A stretch of 10,305 nt of DNA from DATEJJ01 sp051986465 (GTDB lineage: Bacteria > Actinomycetota > Actinomycetes > Mycobacteriales > Micromonosporaceae), in assembly GCA_051986465.1 (NCBI GenBank), contig JBPYFB010000379.1, positions 1 to 10,305 on the forward strand. The letters are read 5' to 3'. The position numbers and the translations under genes were made by a program. This document shows positions 1 to 6,454 of the stretch, piece after piece. A model generated the notes under the pieces. The model saw only the letters and a program-made list of their open reading frames with translations, was not told the origin of the DNA and made no database searches. How positions within the stretch are numbered: the first letter of the stretch is position 1; each line of letters opens with the position of its first letter.

Positions 1-42
1 CGGCCGCGCGGGGCTGATTCCCGAGTCACACAAGAGCTTTAC

Positions 43-64
43 GCGTCCGAAACACCACGGACGC
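43..64. terminator. Terminator-like hairpin in the leader before the glycosyltransferase
   Basis: GCGTCCG (43-49) and CGGACGC (58-64) form a perfect 7-bp stem with an 8-nt loop. There is no T tract, which is common for actinobacterial terminators. It could end a gene lying left of the window: one frame reads into the window and stops with TGA at 15-17, and another stops with TAA at 71-73. Which of these is real cannot be decided here. Confidence 0.3.
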
Positions 65-120
65 CACCGGTAAATGGCGCATGGCACGATAGTTGGCGTT
101 CCCCCGTTACCCGCGTTTCA

Positions 121-138
121 GGCACCCAATGTGGTGCC
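121..138. promoter_or_regulatory. Perfect inverted repeat, candidate operator of the GT4 gene
   Basis: GGCACC (121-126), a 6-nt spacer CAATGT, then GGTGCC (133-138). This dyad lies 62 nt before the GTG start at 200, where a promoter or operator is expected. No convincing -35/-10 pair was found around it, so the role is inferred from symmetry and position only. Confidence 0.35.
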
Positions 139-185
139 TATTGCCGCATGTCCTGGGGGACGTTCTCGGGGGCGGACTCTGGAGC

Positions 186-194
186 AAAGGGAGG
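186..194 (+). promoter_or_regulatory. Ribosome binding site deciding the GTG start at 200
   Basis: AAAGGGAGG at 186-194 sits 5 nt before GTG at 200. It is the best Shine-Dalgarno in the leader. It favours 200 over the longer in-frame start at 74, which has no such site and would add 42 low-complexity residues absent from the family. Confidence 0.7.
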
Positions 195-199
195 TGGCC

Positions 200-1534
200 G
201 TGCCGCAGGAAATAGAGTGCAAGGAGGCAACTGTCAAGCCGTTGCGTGTCCTGATGCTGTCGTGGGAGTACCCGCCGGTGGTCGTGGGGGGTCTCGGGCG
301 GCACGTACACGCTCTCGCCACATCGCTCGCCGCCGCCGGCCACGAGGTCACCGTGGTCACTCGGCACGCACCCGACGCTCCGCTGGAAGAACTTCGCGAG
401 GGGGTACGCGTCGTGCGCGCCCCAGCGGACCCGCCACTGTTTCCGCTCGCCACGCCGACGCTCCTGGCGTGGACCATGGCCTTCAACCACAGCCTCACCC
501 GCGCCGCCCTGCACGCCGCCGCCACCGACTCCTACGACGTCATCCACGCGCATGACTGGCTGGTCACGCACACCGCGGTGACCATGCGCGACCACCTCGG
601 CATCCCGCTGGTCGCCACCATCCACGCCACCGAGGCCGGCCGGCACCAGGGTTGGCTTCCGGACGAGATGAACAAATGCATTCACTCTGTTGAATGGTGG
701 CTCGGCCACGAGGCGAGCCGGGTACTCGTCTGCTCCGAGTACATGCGCTGGGAGGTCTCCCGGCTGCTCGACCTGCCCACGGCGAAGGTACGGGTCATCC
801 CGAACGGCGTGGACGCGCCGGTGTGGCAGGCTCCCGCGTCCGCGGTCGCCGCCGCCCGCGCCCGCTTCGCCGGGTCGGGTCCGCTGCTCGGCTTCGCCGG
901 CCGCCTCGTCTACGAGAAGGGCGTACAGCACCTGGTATCGGCGCTGCCCGAGTTACGCCTCCGGCACCCGGGGCTGCGCGTGGTAATCGCCGGGGACGGC
1001 CCGCACCGCGACGAGCTGCAGGAGGAGACGAAGCGGCTGGAACTGGAGCGCGCGGTCAGCTTCGCCGGCTTTGTCGGCGACGACCTGCCGGCGACGCTCG
1101 CGGCCACCGACGCGATGGTGGTGCCGAGCATCTACGAGCCGTTCGGCATGGTGGCGCTGGAGGCGGCGGCGGCCGGCGCCCCGCTCGCGGTGGCGGCGAT
1201 CGGCGGGCTCGCCGAGATCGTGCAGCCCGGCGTCACCGGAGTGACGTTCCCGGCCAAGAACCCCGACGCGCTGGCCGAGGCGGTGTCCACATTGCTCAGT
1301 GACGCGGTGGGCGCGCGCCGGATGGCCGCACGGGCCAGGCGGATGGTGCGAACGCGGTACGGCTGGGCGGCGATCGCGCGCGAGACCGCCGACGGCTACC
1401 GGTCCGCCGTCGCGCAGGCACCGGAGAACCGGGCGCAGGTACGGGCCAGGAAGGCGGCGGCCCGACCCACGATCGTGGTACCGGAGGGCAACCTGCTCGC
1501 GCTGGCCGCACCACCCTCCTCGCCTACCGGCTAG
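200..1534 (+). CDS. GT4 family glycosyltransferase, Rv3032-like alpha-1,4-glucan synthase
   Basis: This 444-aa protein is a GT-B fold retaining glycosyltransferase. Visible landmarks are the N-terminal strand with SWEYPPVVVGGLGRH (GGLG at 30-33, the sugar-nucleotide loop), HAHDW (116-120), IHATEAGRH (141-149), the phosphate-binding GR (234-235) with K240, and EPFGMVALE (313-321), whose two glutamates give the E-x7-E signature. From memory the N-terminal and central motifs match Mycobacterium tuberculosis Rv3032, which elongates alpha-1,4-linked glucose chains of methylglucose lipopolysaccharide and contributes to glycogen-like glucan. The same job is inferred here, in the cytosol with ADP- or UDP-glucose as donor. 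GlgA/GlgM-type activity is the main alternative. The gene starts at GTG 200 behind a good Shine-Dalgarno and is convergent with the next gene, with 15 nt between the stops. A partner branching enzyme, as beside Rv3032, would lie outside the window. Confidence 0.85.
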   Translation: MPQEIECKEATVKPLRVLMLSWEYPPVVVGGLGRHVHALATSLAAAGHEVTVVTRHAPDAPLEELREGVRVVRAPADPPLFPLATPTLLAWTMAFNHSLTRAALHAAATDSYDVIHAHDWLVTHTAVTMRDHLGIPLVATIHATEAGRHQGWLPDEMNKCIHSVEWWLGHEASRVLVCSEYMRWEVSRLLDLPTAKVRVIPNGVDAPVWQAPASAVAAARARFAGSGPLLGFAGRLVYEKGVQHLVSALPELRLRHPGLRVVIAGDGPHRDELQEETKRLELERAVSFAGFVGDDLPATLAATDAMVVPSIYEPFGMVALEAAAAGAPLAVAAIGGLAEIVQPGVTGVTFPAKNPDALAEAVSTLLSDAVGARRMAARARRMVRTRYGWAAIARETADGYRSAVAQAPENRAQVRARKAAARPTIVVPEGNLLALAAPPSSPTG

Positions 1535-1555
1535 CGCGCCGCGTACCGGTTAGCG
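1525..1555. terminator. Possible bidirectional terminator between convergent genes
   Basis: The 15-nt gap between the two converging stop codons lies inside ACCGG (1526-1530) and CCGGT (1546-1550), a 5-bp stem with a 15-nt loop. The same stretch is an imperfect 12-nt direct repeat, TACCGGCTAGCG and TACCGGTTAGCG, 19 nt apart. The stem is short and has no T tract, so this is weak. Confidence 0.25.
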
Positions 1556-2524
1556 CCAGCGTGCCCGGTCCGCGGTGACCTGGAAGTGTGGCCACATCGT
1601 GAGCACGCCGTCCGGACCGGTGAGGTCACGGACCGGCTTGCCGCTGATCGTGATGCGCAGCAGGCATCCGCCGATATCCCACAGGTTGAGTGCCTCCTCC
1701 GGGTCGTCGCCGGAGAAGCTGCTGGTGCGCCGCGCGGGATGGCCCTGGATGGTCGTGGTCGCCCCGCCGGCGTCCGGGCTGGTCTCGCGCAGCCGCTCGC
1801 TAGCCGTCATCGGCGACACCGTCACGGTCATCGACGAATAGGTCGCGCCGACGCCGAGCGGCGCGGGCGTCGGGGCGTACGTGACGCCGTAGAACCAGTC
1901 GTCGCCACCTCTGTCGAACGCATCGATCCCCTGCCGGCGCAGGGCGGCGGGCAGGCCGGACGCGGCGACCGGCAACGGCACAGGCGTACCGGCGCCCAGC
2001 CGTACGCCGGCCGCGATCCGCAGCGCCGCGGCGAGATCTGGGTTCTCCGTGATGTGGTCGAGCTGCGCCCAGCCGTTCCGCTCGTACCGCCACTCGACGC
2101 GGACCAGCGCCGAGGTCTCGGTATCCACGACCGCGTACCGGGTCGGCTTGCCGTGGACCGCGTGCCGGCCGCCGCCCCTGCGCCAGGCCGAGTCGTGCGG
2201 ACTCATGGGGTCGGTGGGTACGGCGATCCCGGTGCGGAACATCTTGACGCGCGTCAACACGTTCCGCGCTTCTCCGCCCGGGGACGCGGTTACCGACTCC
2301 CACCGGCTGTCGAGCCCGAACGCCGTGCTGCGGTAGCCGTCCGGCAGGAAGCCGAACGACAGGTGCCGGCGCGGAACCGGAGAGTCGCCCGTGCCCGGCT
2401 GGTCCGCATTGCTCCGGGCCACCCACAACGTCACGCCGGTACCGGCGCCCGCCGCGGCCACCGCAGCCGCGCCGGCACCGAGGAACATCCCGCGCCGGCT
2501 CACGGGTCGGGGATTCGACAGCAC
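1550..2524 (-). CDS. Tat-signal secreted or anchored protein of unknown function
   Basis: A 324-aa protein if it starts at GTG 2524; an in-frame GTG at 2551 would add nine residues. The N-terminus has a twin-arginine stretch, SRRGMFL (residues 9-15), then an Ala/Gly-rich hydrophobic segment to about residue 36, so export by the Tat pathway is likely. No clear cleavage site is visible, and it may stay as a membrane anchor. The rest is a globular domain rich in beta-strand-like stretches with an acidic, Trp-containing C-terminal part (around GDDPEEALNLWDIGGC). The final stretch loosely recalls DUF4367/MucB-like extracytoplasmic domains, but I do not recognise a family and assign no function. 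The start at 2524 is preferred because a -10-like CACGAT (2531-2536) lies 6 nt upstream and it gives a normal Tat n-region. No Shine-Dalgarno is present. Confidence 0.7.
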   Translation of the reverse strand: MLSNPRPVSRRGMFLGAGAAAVAAAGAGTGVTLWVARSNADQPGTGDSPVPRRHLSFGFLPDGYRSTAFGLDSRWESVTASPGGEARNVLTRVKMFRTGIAVPTDPMSPHDSAWRRGGGRHAVHGKPTRYAVVDTETSALVRVEWRYERNGWAQLDHITENPDLAAALRIAAGVRLGAGTPVPLPVAASGLPAALRRQGIDAFDRGGDDWFYGVTYAPTPAPLGVGATYSSMTVTVSPMTASERLRETSPDAGGATTTIQGHPARRTSSFSGDDPEEALNLWDIGGCLLRITISGKPVRDLTGPDGVLTMWPHFQVTADRARWR

Positions 2525-2581
2525 GGCCGCATCGTGCCACAGCCTTGCCACGGGGTGAGGCTGGTCTGGTTGACTTGGCCC

Positions 2582-3175
2582 ATGAGCGATGACGTGACGT
2601 TCTGGTTTGATCCGGCCTGCCCGTTCACCTGGCGCACCTCGCGGTGGCTACTCGGCGTCACCGCCGCGCGCGGGCACAGCATCGACTGGCGGGTGATGAG
2701 CCTGGCCGTCCTCAACGAGGGCAAGGAGATCCCGGAACAGTACCGGGAGCCGATGAAGCAGTCGGTACGCGCGCAGCGCCTGCTGTACGCGGCCGGGCAA
2801 CGGCACGGGCCGGACGCGCTGGCGAGCCTCTACACGCAGATCGGCGAGCGGGTACACGGGCAGGGGCGGTCACTGGGGACCGATGTGTTCACCGAGGCCG
2901 TAGCGGCCGCCGGGTTGCCGGCCGAGCTGATGGAGGCGGCCGACGACGCCTCGCTCGACCCCGCCGTACGGGAGAGCCACGACGCGGGGCAGGCGCGGGT
3001 GGGTACCGAGTCGGGCAGCCCGATCCTCGCGATCGGCGACGGGCCCGGCTTCTTCGGCCCCGTCGTGGTACCCATACCCAGGGGCGAGTCGGCGGAGAAG
3101 CTGTACGACGCGCTCCGCCTCGTCTCGTCGGTACCGGAGTTCGCCGAACTCAAGACTTCGCGAAACTCCTTTTAG
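2582..3175 (+). CDS. DsbA-family protein, Rv2466c-like mycothiol-dependent oxidoreductase
   Basis: A 197-aa thioredoxin-fold protein of the usual length for the family. The opening strand FWFDPACPFTW carries the active site C13-P-F-T16, and the region around GSPI supplies the cis-proline loop. MSLAVLNEGKEIPEQYRE (about 39-56) is characteristic of the actinobacterial family typified by Rv2466c, a cytosolic mycothiol-dependent nitroreductase that activates nitro-prodrugs. No signal peptide is seen, so it should be cytosolic and use mycothiol. Rv2466c has a CPWC motif; here the resolving cysteine position is Thr, so a monothiol mechanism is implied. The ATG at 2582 is chosen because the protein aligns with the family from Met1. 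It has no Shine-Dalgarno and no good -10 box. It ends 21 nt before the membrane-protein gene and is probably co-transcribed with it. Confidence 0.85.
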   Translation: MSDDVTFWFDPACPFTWRTSRWLLGVTAARGHSIDWRVMSLAVLNEGKEIPEQYREPMKQSVRAQRLLYAAGQRHGPDALASLYTQIGERVHGQGRSLGTDVFTEAVAAAGLPAELMEAADDASLDPAVRESHDAGQARVGTESGSPILAIGDGPGFFGPVVVPIPRGESAEKLYDALRLVSSVPEFAELKTSRNSF

Positions 3176-3184
3176 GACAGTGGC

Positions 3185-3190
3185 AGGAGG
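3185..3190 (+). promoter_or_regulatory. Ribosome binding site for the membrane-protein gene
   Basis: A consensus AGGAGG lies 6 nt before GTG at 3197, within the 21-nt gap after the DsbA-family gene. A strong internal Shine-Dalgarno so close to the previous stop supports translation from a shared message. Confidence 0.75.
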
Positions 3191-3196
3191 TTCCGC

Positions 3197-4252
3197 GTGA
3201 ACAGCCCGACCCCACCCGCTGGCGGGCGAGCGGGTCAGCTGCGCCGAGCCTTGCGGCGCGGTTGGGTGCTCGCCGGCGTCGCGGTGGGTGTCGGCTGTCC
3301 GGCGGGCGCGCTCGCCGGCGGGTTCGGCCTCTTCCGGTGGTACGGGCAGGGCCGGCTCGGCGATGTCGTACAGGTCGCGTTCATCACCACTGTCATCGTC
3401 GCCGGTCACGGGGTCACCACGGCGCGGGCGCTGTCCCGCCGGCCGCCGCGCCGCGAGGTCGTCATCACGCAGGTGCCGTACCTGCTCACCTACCTCCTCG
3501 TCCTGGTGTGGAACTTCGGGTACCGGTTCGCTCCCGGGTACGTCGGCTGGGCCGCCGCGGTGCTCGTCGCGGCGTCCTGGCTGACCGTCTGGTACCTGCG
3601 GGACGCGCGGCGGGCCCGGCGCGCCGTTGTCTATCTCGTCGCGCTGGCTCTGCTCGTCGTCGTGAACGTGGGCGCCGGACTGGCCATCGGGTGGCGGCAG
3701 ACCAACGGGTACGGGCTCGTGGGCCAGCGCGCACCGTGGCACGCGGTACAGGCGCTCGCCGCCACCTCCTGCCTGTCGAAGCTCCCCGCCTACACCTCGG
3801 GTACCCGCGTCGTCCTCGCGCACTGCCCGTCCGGCCCGGACGCCGATCTGTACGCGGCCGCTTACGATGAGACCGCCTTCAACCAGCAACTCTGCGGTGA
3901 GCAGCCGCGCGCCGCATTCCAGGCGTGGTGGGACCGGGTACGCAGGTACCAAGTGTTGATAATGCTCGATTTTGGCTTCTCCCCGGGGTGGCAGATCGCG
4001 GTGGACGGCCGGACCCTGGGCAGGCCGCTGCCCGACGACCTGACCGGCGACACCGCCACCATCACGCTCACCGTCCATGTGCAGAGCGCGTTCCGCCCCG
4101 GTGACCTGCCGCCCGCCGAGAAGTACCCGATGCGCCTGGACAAAGACAGCGAGCAGTGGCGCGTCACCGCGAAGCGCACGCTGCTGGGTGGCTGGAAGGT
4201 ATGCGCCATCGACGTTGCGCAGCCGGTACGCGCGAGCGCCGCCTCCGGCTAA
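3197..4252 (+). CDS. Five-helix membrane protein with four-cysteine extracytoplasmic domain, unknown function
   Basis: A 351-aa protein with predicted hydrophobic helices at about 22-46, 57-75, 90-108, 115-134 and 143-165, then a soluble C-terminal domain of about 185 residues. Basic stretches at 16-21 (before helix 1), 77-87 (RALSRRPPRRE) and 135-142 (RDARRARR) place those loops inside by the positive-inside rule. The N-terminus is therefore in and the C-terminal domain out. That domain contains Cys192, Cys210, Cys233 and Cys336, enough for two disulfides, and a Trp-rich stretch near 240-250. I do not recognise the family. It has a consensus ribosome binding site, follows the DsbA-family gene by 21 nt, and is convergent with the patatin gene with 7 nt between stops. 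A sensor, transporter accessory or envelope protein are all possible. Confidence 0.75.
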   Translation: MNSPTPPAGGRAGQLRRALRRGWVLAGVAVGVGCPAGALAGGFGLFRWYGQGRLGDVVQVAFITTVIVAGHGVTTARALSRRPPRREVVITQVPYLLTYLLVLVWNFGYRFAPGYVGWAAAVLVAASWLTVWYLRDARRARRAVVYLVALALLVVVNVGAGLAIGWRQTNGYGLVGQRAPWHAVQALAATSCLSKLPAYTSGTRVVLAHCPSGPDADLYAAAYDETAFNQQLCGEQPRAAFQAWWDRVRRYQVLIMLDFGFSPGWQIAVDGRTLGRPLPDDLTGDTATITLTVHVQSAFRPGDLPPAEKYPMRLDKDSEQWRVTAKRTLLGGWKVCAIDVAQPVRASAASG

Positions 4253-4259
4253 CCCGCGG

Positions 4260-5843
4260 CTAGCGCTGTTTACCGCCCCTGCCCACGCCGGCCAGCAGGA
4301 CGCGCATGATGTGCGCGAGGAGCCGTACCAGCTCCAGCTTGTCCTTTGTGGACAGTCGCCAGAACGTGGTGGAGCCGTACTCTTTCCAGCTGTCGTGCGG
4401 CTGGTACGCCTCGGTCGCGGCGCGCAGGGCGGCCGCCGCCGACGCGGCGTCCAACCTGCCGTCGCCGGCGAGCCCGCCCTGCGCCAGCCAGCTCAACGTC
4501 GACAGGTAGCCGAGGTCGAAGTCGGCCTGGCGCAGGCGCTCGTCGAAGAAGCCGCCGAAGTGCATGAGGAACTCACCCGAGAGCATCCGCTCGACCGACA
4601 TGGTGCGCGCCTCGGGAAGGAGCAGCGGGCTGATGATTTCGACCGCGGTCTCCGTCTTGCCGCCCACGCCCGCCGCCGTACACACCGCCTCCCGCAGCAG
4701 CGCGCTCGGCTCGACCTGCGCCGGTACCGCGGCCGGCTCGGCCACCTCCTGCCGGGTCAACTGCGCGCGCAGCACCGCGCGCTGGCCGCGGATGCGGTCG
4801 ACCACCTCGGTCAGCGCCGCGCGGACCGGCGCCTGATCGGCCTCCGGCAGTTGGTCCAGCGCCGACCCGAGCGTTGAGACGACATCGTTGGCCCATACCA
4901 GGCGGGTGTTGGTCTTCTCCACCTGCTTGAGATCGGTCAGCAGGCTCTGCGTGCGCTGCAGGGCCATGCTGCGCAGCAACGTCTCCAGCCAGGTCGGGCG
5001 CGCGGCAGCGGTCGCCCACGCGCCGTCCGTCGGCGCGCCGCCCGGGTGCGGATGCACGAGCACCTGCAGGCGGTTGGCGTCGCCGTCGGCGAGGTCCAGC
5101 GGATTGGTCAGGTCGAGGGTACGGCCGAGTGGTTCGTTGTCCAGCGTGCCGCCGTCGGTGTACCAGAGCGCACTGGACAGTGGCCAGTTCAGCACGCCGG
5201 CGTACGGATCCGGCTCGCGCAGCCGGTCCGCGCCGCGGTCGACGAAGTACGGCGGGAACCCGACCGCGTTGGCGGCACTGGCGAGCGCGGCGTCCACCAT
5301 GCTCGACCCCGCCGGCGCGACGAGTTGCGCCATCGGGGTTCCCGCATCCAGCTCAGCCGTGAAGTAGTCGACGTACGTCGTGGAGGTCACCGGCCGCAGC
5401 GCGCGCAGCGTCGGCAGCGTGTAGTCCAGGCCGCGCAGTGTCGCGAGCGTGAACGAGAGGTGGATCGGCGTCTGCTGGCACAGATCGGAGCGGGTACCCG
5501 GCGGATCCATCAACGCGGTAGCCATGTTCCGCAGGTTCTGTATCGACAGCGGCGCGCTGGAGTCGCGACAGCGCAGGTTGCCGATGCCGTCCCGCTCGAC
5601 CCACGCGCCCCGCATCACCGCGACCGGATCGAGCCCTTCCAGGAGGGTACGGGCGGCGAGCATACCCGTGATGCTGCCGGCCGAGGCGCCCCCGATCGCG
5701 TCCACCCGTACCGGTGCGTCCGCGCCACCCACCAGTGGCCGTACCGCGTGGAGAAAGGCGGCCAGCGCGCCGCCTTCGTACGCTCCGAGCGCCACCGCTC
5801 CGGAGATCGTCAATGAGATGCGCAACTGAGCCCGGCCAGCCAC
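4260..5843 (-). CDS. Patatin-like phospholipase/acyl hydrolase
   Basis: A 527-aa protein from GTG 5843; GTG 5879 in the same frame would add 12 residues. All patatin landmarks are visible: the Gly-rich oxyanion region in SGAVALGAYEGGAL (14-27), the nucleophile elbow G-A-S54-A-G, and the catalytic Asp in TDGG (D230). It should therefore be an active Ser-Asp dyad lipid acyl hydrolase. No signal peptide or transmembrane helix is seen, so it should act in the cytosol or at the inner membrane face. It is long for a bare patatin domain. The roughly 280 residues after the DGG motif are largely alpha-helical in appearance and unassigned; they may regulate or target the enzyme. The substrate is unknown. 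The start at 5843 is preferred because a TANNNT -10 box ends 7 nt upstream and no ribosome binding site exists. The gene is divergent from the GNAT gene. Confidence 0.85.
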   Translation of the reverse strand: MAGRAQLRISLTISGAVALGAYEGGALAAFLHAVRPLVGGADAPVRVDAIGGASAGSITGMLAARTLLEGLDPVAVMRGAWVERDGIGNLRCRDSSAPLSIQNLRNMATALMDPPGTRSDLCQQTPIHLSFTLATLRGLDYTLPTLRALRPVTSTTYVDYFTAELDAGTPMAQLVAPAGSSMVDAALASAANAVGFPPYFVDRGADRLREPDPYAGVLNWPLSSALWYTDGGTLDNEPLGRTLDLTNPLDLADGDANRLQVLVHPHPGGAPTDGAWATAAARPTWLETLLRSMALQRTQSLLTDLKQVEKTNTRLVWANDVVSTLGSALDQLPEADQAPVRAALTEVVDRIRGQRAVLRAQLTRQEVAEPAAVPAQVEPSALLREAVCTAAGVGGKTETAVEIISPLLLPEARTMSVERMLSGEFLMHFGGFFDERLRQADFDLGYLSTLSWLAQGGLAGDGRLDAASAAAALRAATEAYQPHDSWKEYGSTTFWRLSTKDKLELVRLLAHIMRVLLAGVGRGGKQR

Positions 5844-5850
5844 GGGCTGG
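5836..5850. repeat. Inverted repeat across the patatin start codon
   Basis: CCAGCC (5836-5841) and GGCTGG (5845-5850) flank three bases and straddle the GTG start of the patatin gene (5843-5841, minus strand). It could be a protein-binding dyad at the transcription start. If transcription begins further upstream, it would be a hairpin hiding the start codon. Confidence 0.35.
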
Positions 5851-5856
5851 ATCGTA
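5851..5856 (-). promoter_or_regulatory. -10 box of the patatin gene (leaderless layout)
   Basis: On the minus strand TACGAT fits TANNNT and ends 7 nt before the GTG at 5843. No good -35 hexamer is seen at 16-19 bp. The spacing suggests transcription beginning at the start codon. Confidence 0.4.
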
Positions 5857-5886
5857 GTCCCGGTTCGCCGGGCCGGCACAGATGTC

Positions 5887-5912
5887 GAAACCCGATACGA
5901 CAGTCGGGTTTC
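5887..5912. promoter_or_regulatory. 9+9 perfect inverted repeat in the divergent promoter region
   Basis: GAAACCCGA (5887-5895) and TCGGGTTTC (5904-5912) are perfect reverse complements separated by 8 nt. They lie between the divergently transcribed patatin and GNAT genes. A terminator has no purpose between two outward-facing genes, so an operator for a dimeric regulator is the simplest reading. No regulator gene is adjacent inside the window. Confidence 0.5.
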
Positions 5913-5923
5913 CGGCAGTCAAG

Positions 5924-5933
5924 CCTCGCGAGG
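5924..5933. promoter_or_regulatory. 10-bp perfect palindrome abutting the GNAT -10 box
   Basis: CCTCGCGAGG is self-complementary and ends one base before the predicted -10 hexamer TAGGGT. A repressor bound here would block RNA polymerase at the GNAT promoter. Short GC-rich palindromes also arise by chance in this composition. Confidence 0.35.
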
Positions 5934-5939
5934 TAGGGT
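5934..5939 (+). promoter_or_regulatory. -10 box of the GNAT gene (leaderless layout)
   Basis: TAGGGT (TANNNT) ends 7 nt before GTG at 5947. No convincing -35 is present. The overlapping GGTAGGG could be a poor Shine-Dalgarno instead. Confidence 0.4.
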
Positions 5940-5946
5940 CGCACCC

Positions 5947-6444
5947 GTGATGATCCGGGTCGCCACCGAAGAGGATTGGCCGCATATCTGGCCGTTCTTC
6001 GCGCGCATCGTCGCGGACGGTGAAACCTACGCGTACCCCGAAGATATGACGCCGCAAGCCGCCCAGTCGCTCTGGATGGAGCCGCCGCCCGGGCAGACCG
6101 TCGTGGCCGTCGACGGCGACGCGGTGCTCGGCTCGGCCAAGGTGGGACCCAACCGGCCCGGGCGCGGCGCGCACATCGCCACCGCAAGCTTCATGGTCGA
6201 CCCGGCCCGGCAGGGGCGCGGCGTCGGTCGAGCGCTCGGCAGCTACGCCGTCGACTGGGCGCGGGCCAGCGGATACCACGGAATGCAGTTCAACGCCGTC
6301 GTCGAAACCAACACGCCGGCGGTACGCCTGTGGCAGGCGCTCGGGTTCGAGATCCTCGCGACCGTACCCGAAGCCTTCAACCACGCGAAGCTCGGCCTCG
6401 TCGGTCTGCACATCATGTACCAGCGCCTGCGACCGAGTCGGTAG
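5947..6444 (+). CDS. GNAT family N-acetyltransferase
   Basis: A 165-aa protein, normal length for a single GNAT domain. Residues 82-96 (FMVDPARQGRGVGRA) contain the acetyl-CoA pyrophosphate loop Q-G-R-G-V-G (89-94), and NTPAVRLWQALGF (122-134) is the typical motif B. The N-terminal IRVATEEDWPHIW is the usual first strand and helix. Such proteins move an acetyl group from acetyl-CoA to an amine. The acceptor cannot be read from the sequence; antibiotics, amino acids such as phosphinothricin-like compounds, or protein N-termini are all possible. The start is GTG 5947, with ATG 5950 the next codon as alternative. It faces away from the patatin gene across a palindrome-rich gap and ends 10 nt before otsB. 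Confidence 0.85.
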   Translation: MMIRVATEEDWPHIWPFFARIVADGETYAYPEDMTPQAAQSLWMEPPPGQTVVAVDGDAVLGSAKVGPNRPGRGAHIATASFMVDPARQGRGVGRALGSYAVDWARASGYHGMQFNAVVETNTPAVRLWQALGFEILATVPEAFNHAKLGLVGLHIMYQRLRPSR

Positions 6445-6447
6445 CCT
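6442..6447 (+). promoter_or_regulatory. -10 box of otsB overlapping the GNAT stop codon
   Basis: TAGCCT fits TANNNT and ends 7 nt before the otsB ATG at 6455. Its first three bases are the GNAT TAG stop. No Shine-Dalgarno precedes otsB, so either a private leaderless transcript or reinitiation after the GNAT stop is needed. Confidence 0.35.
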
Positions 6448-6454
6448 AAAAAAC

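Noticed and set aside
1..73. C-terminal end of an upstream gene
   Set aside because: Two frames enter and stop (at 15-17 and 71-73), but the visible remainder is too short to identify or choose, so no partial gene is annotated.
74..199. Longer N-terminus of the glycosyltransferase from ATG 74
   Set aside because: The 42 extra residues lack family similarity, and the strong Shine-Dalgarno at 186-194 serves GTG 200.
2870..4078. 402-codon open frame on the minus strand over the membrane-protein gene
   Set aside because: Low-complexity Arg/Gly/Pro-rich product with no recognisable motif. The plus-strand gene has a consensus ribosome binding site and coherent transmembrane topology.
5887..5912. 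The 9+9 inverted repeat as a transcription terminator
   Set aside because: It lies between two divergent gene starts, where no transcript needs to end, and has no T tract. An operator reading is better.
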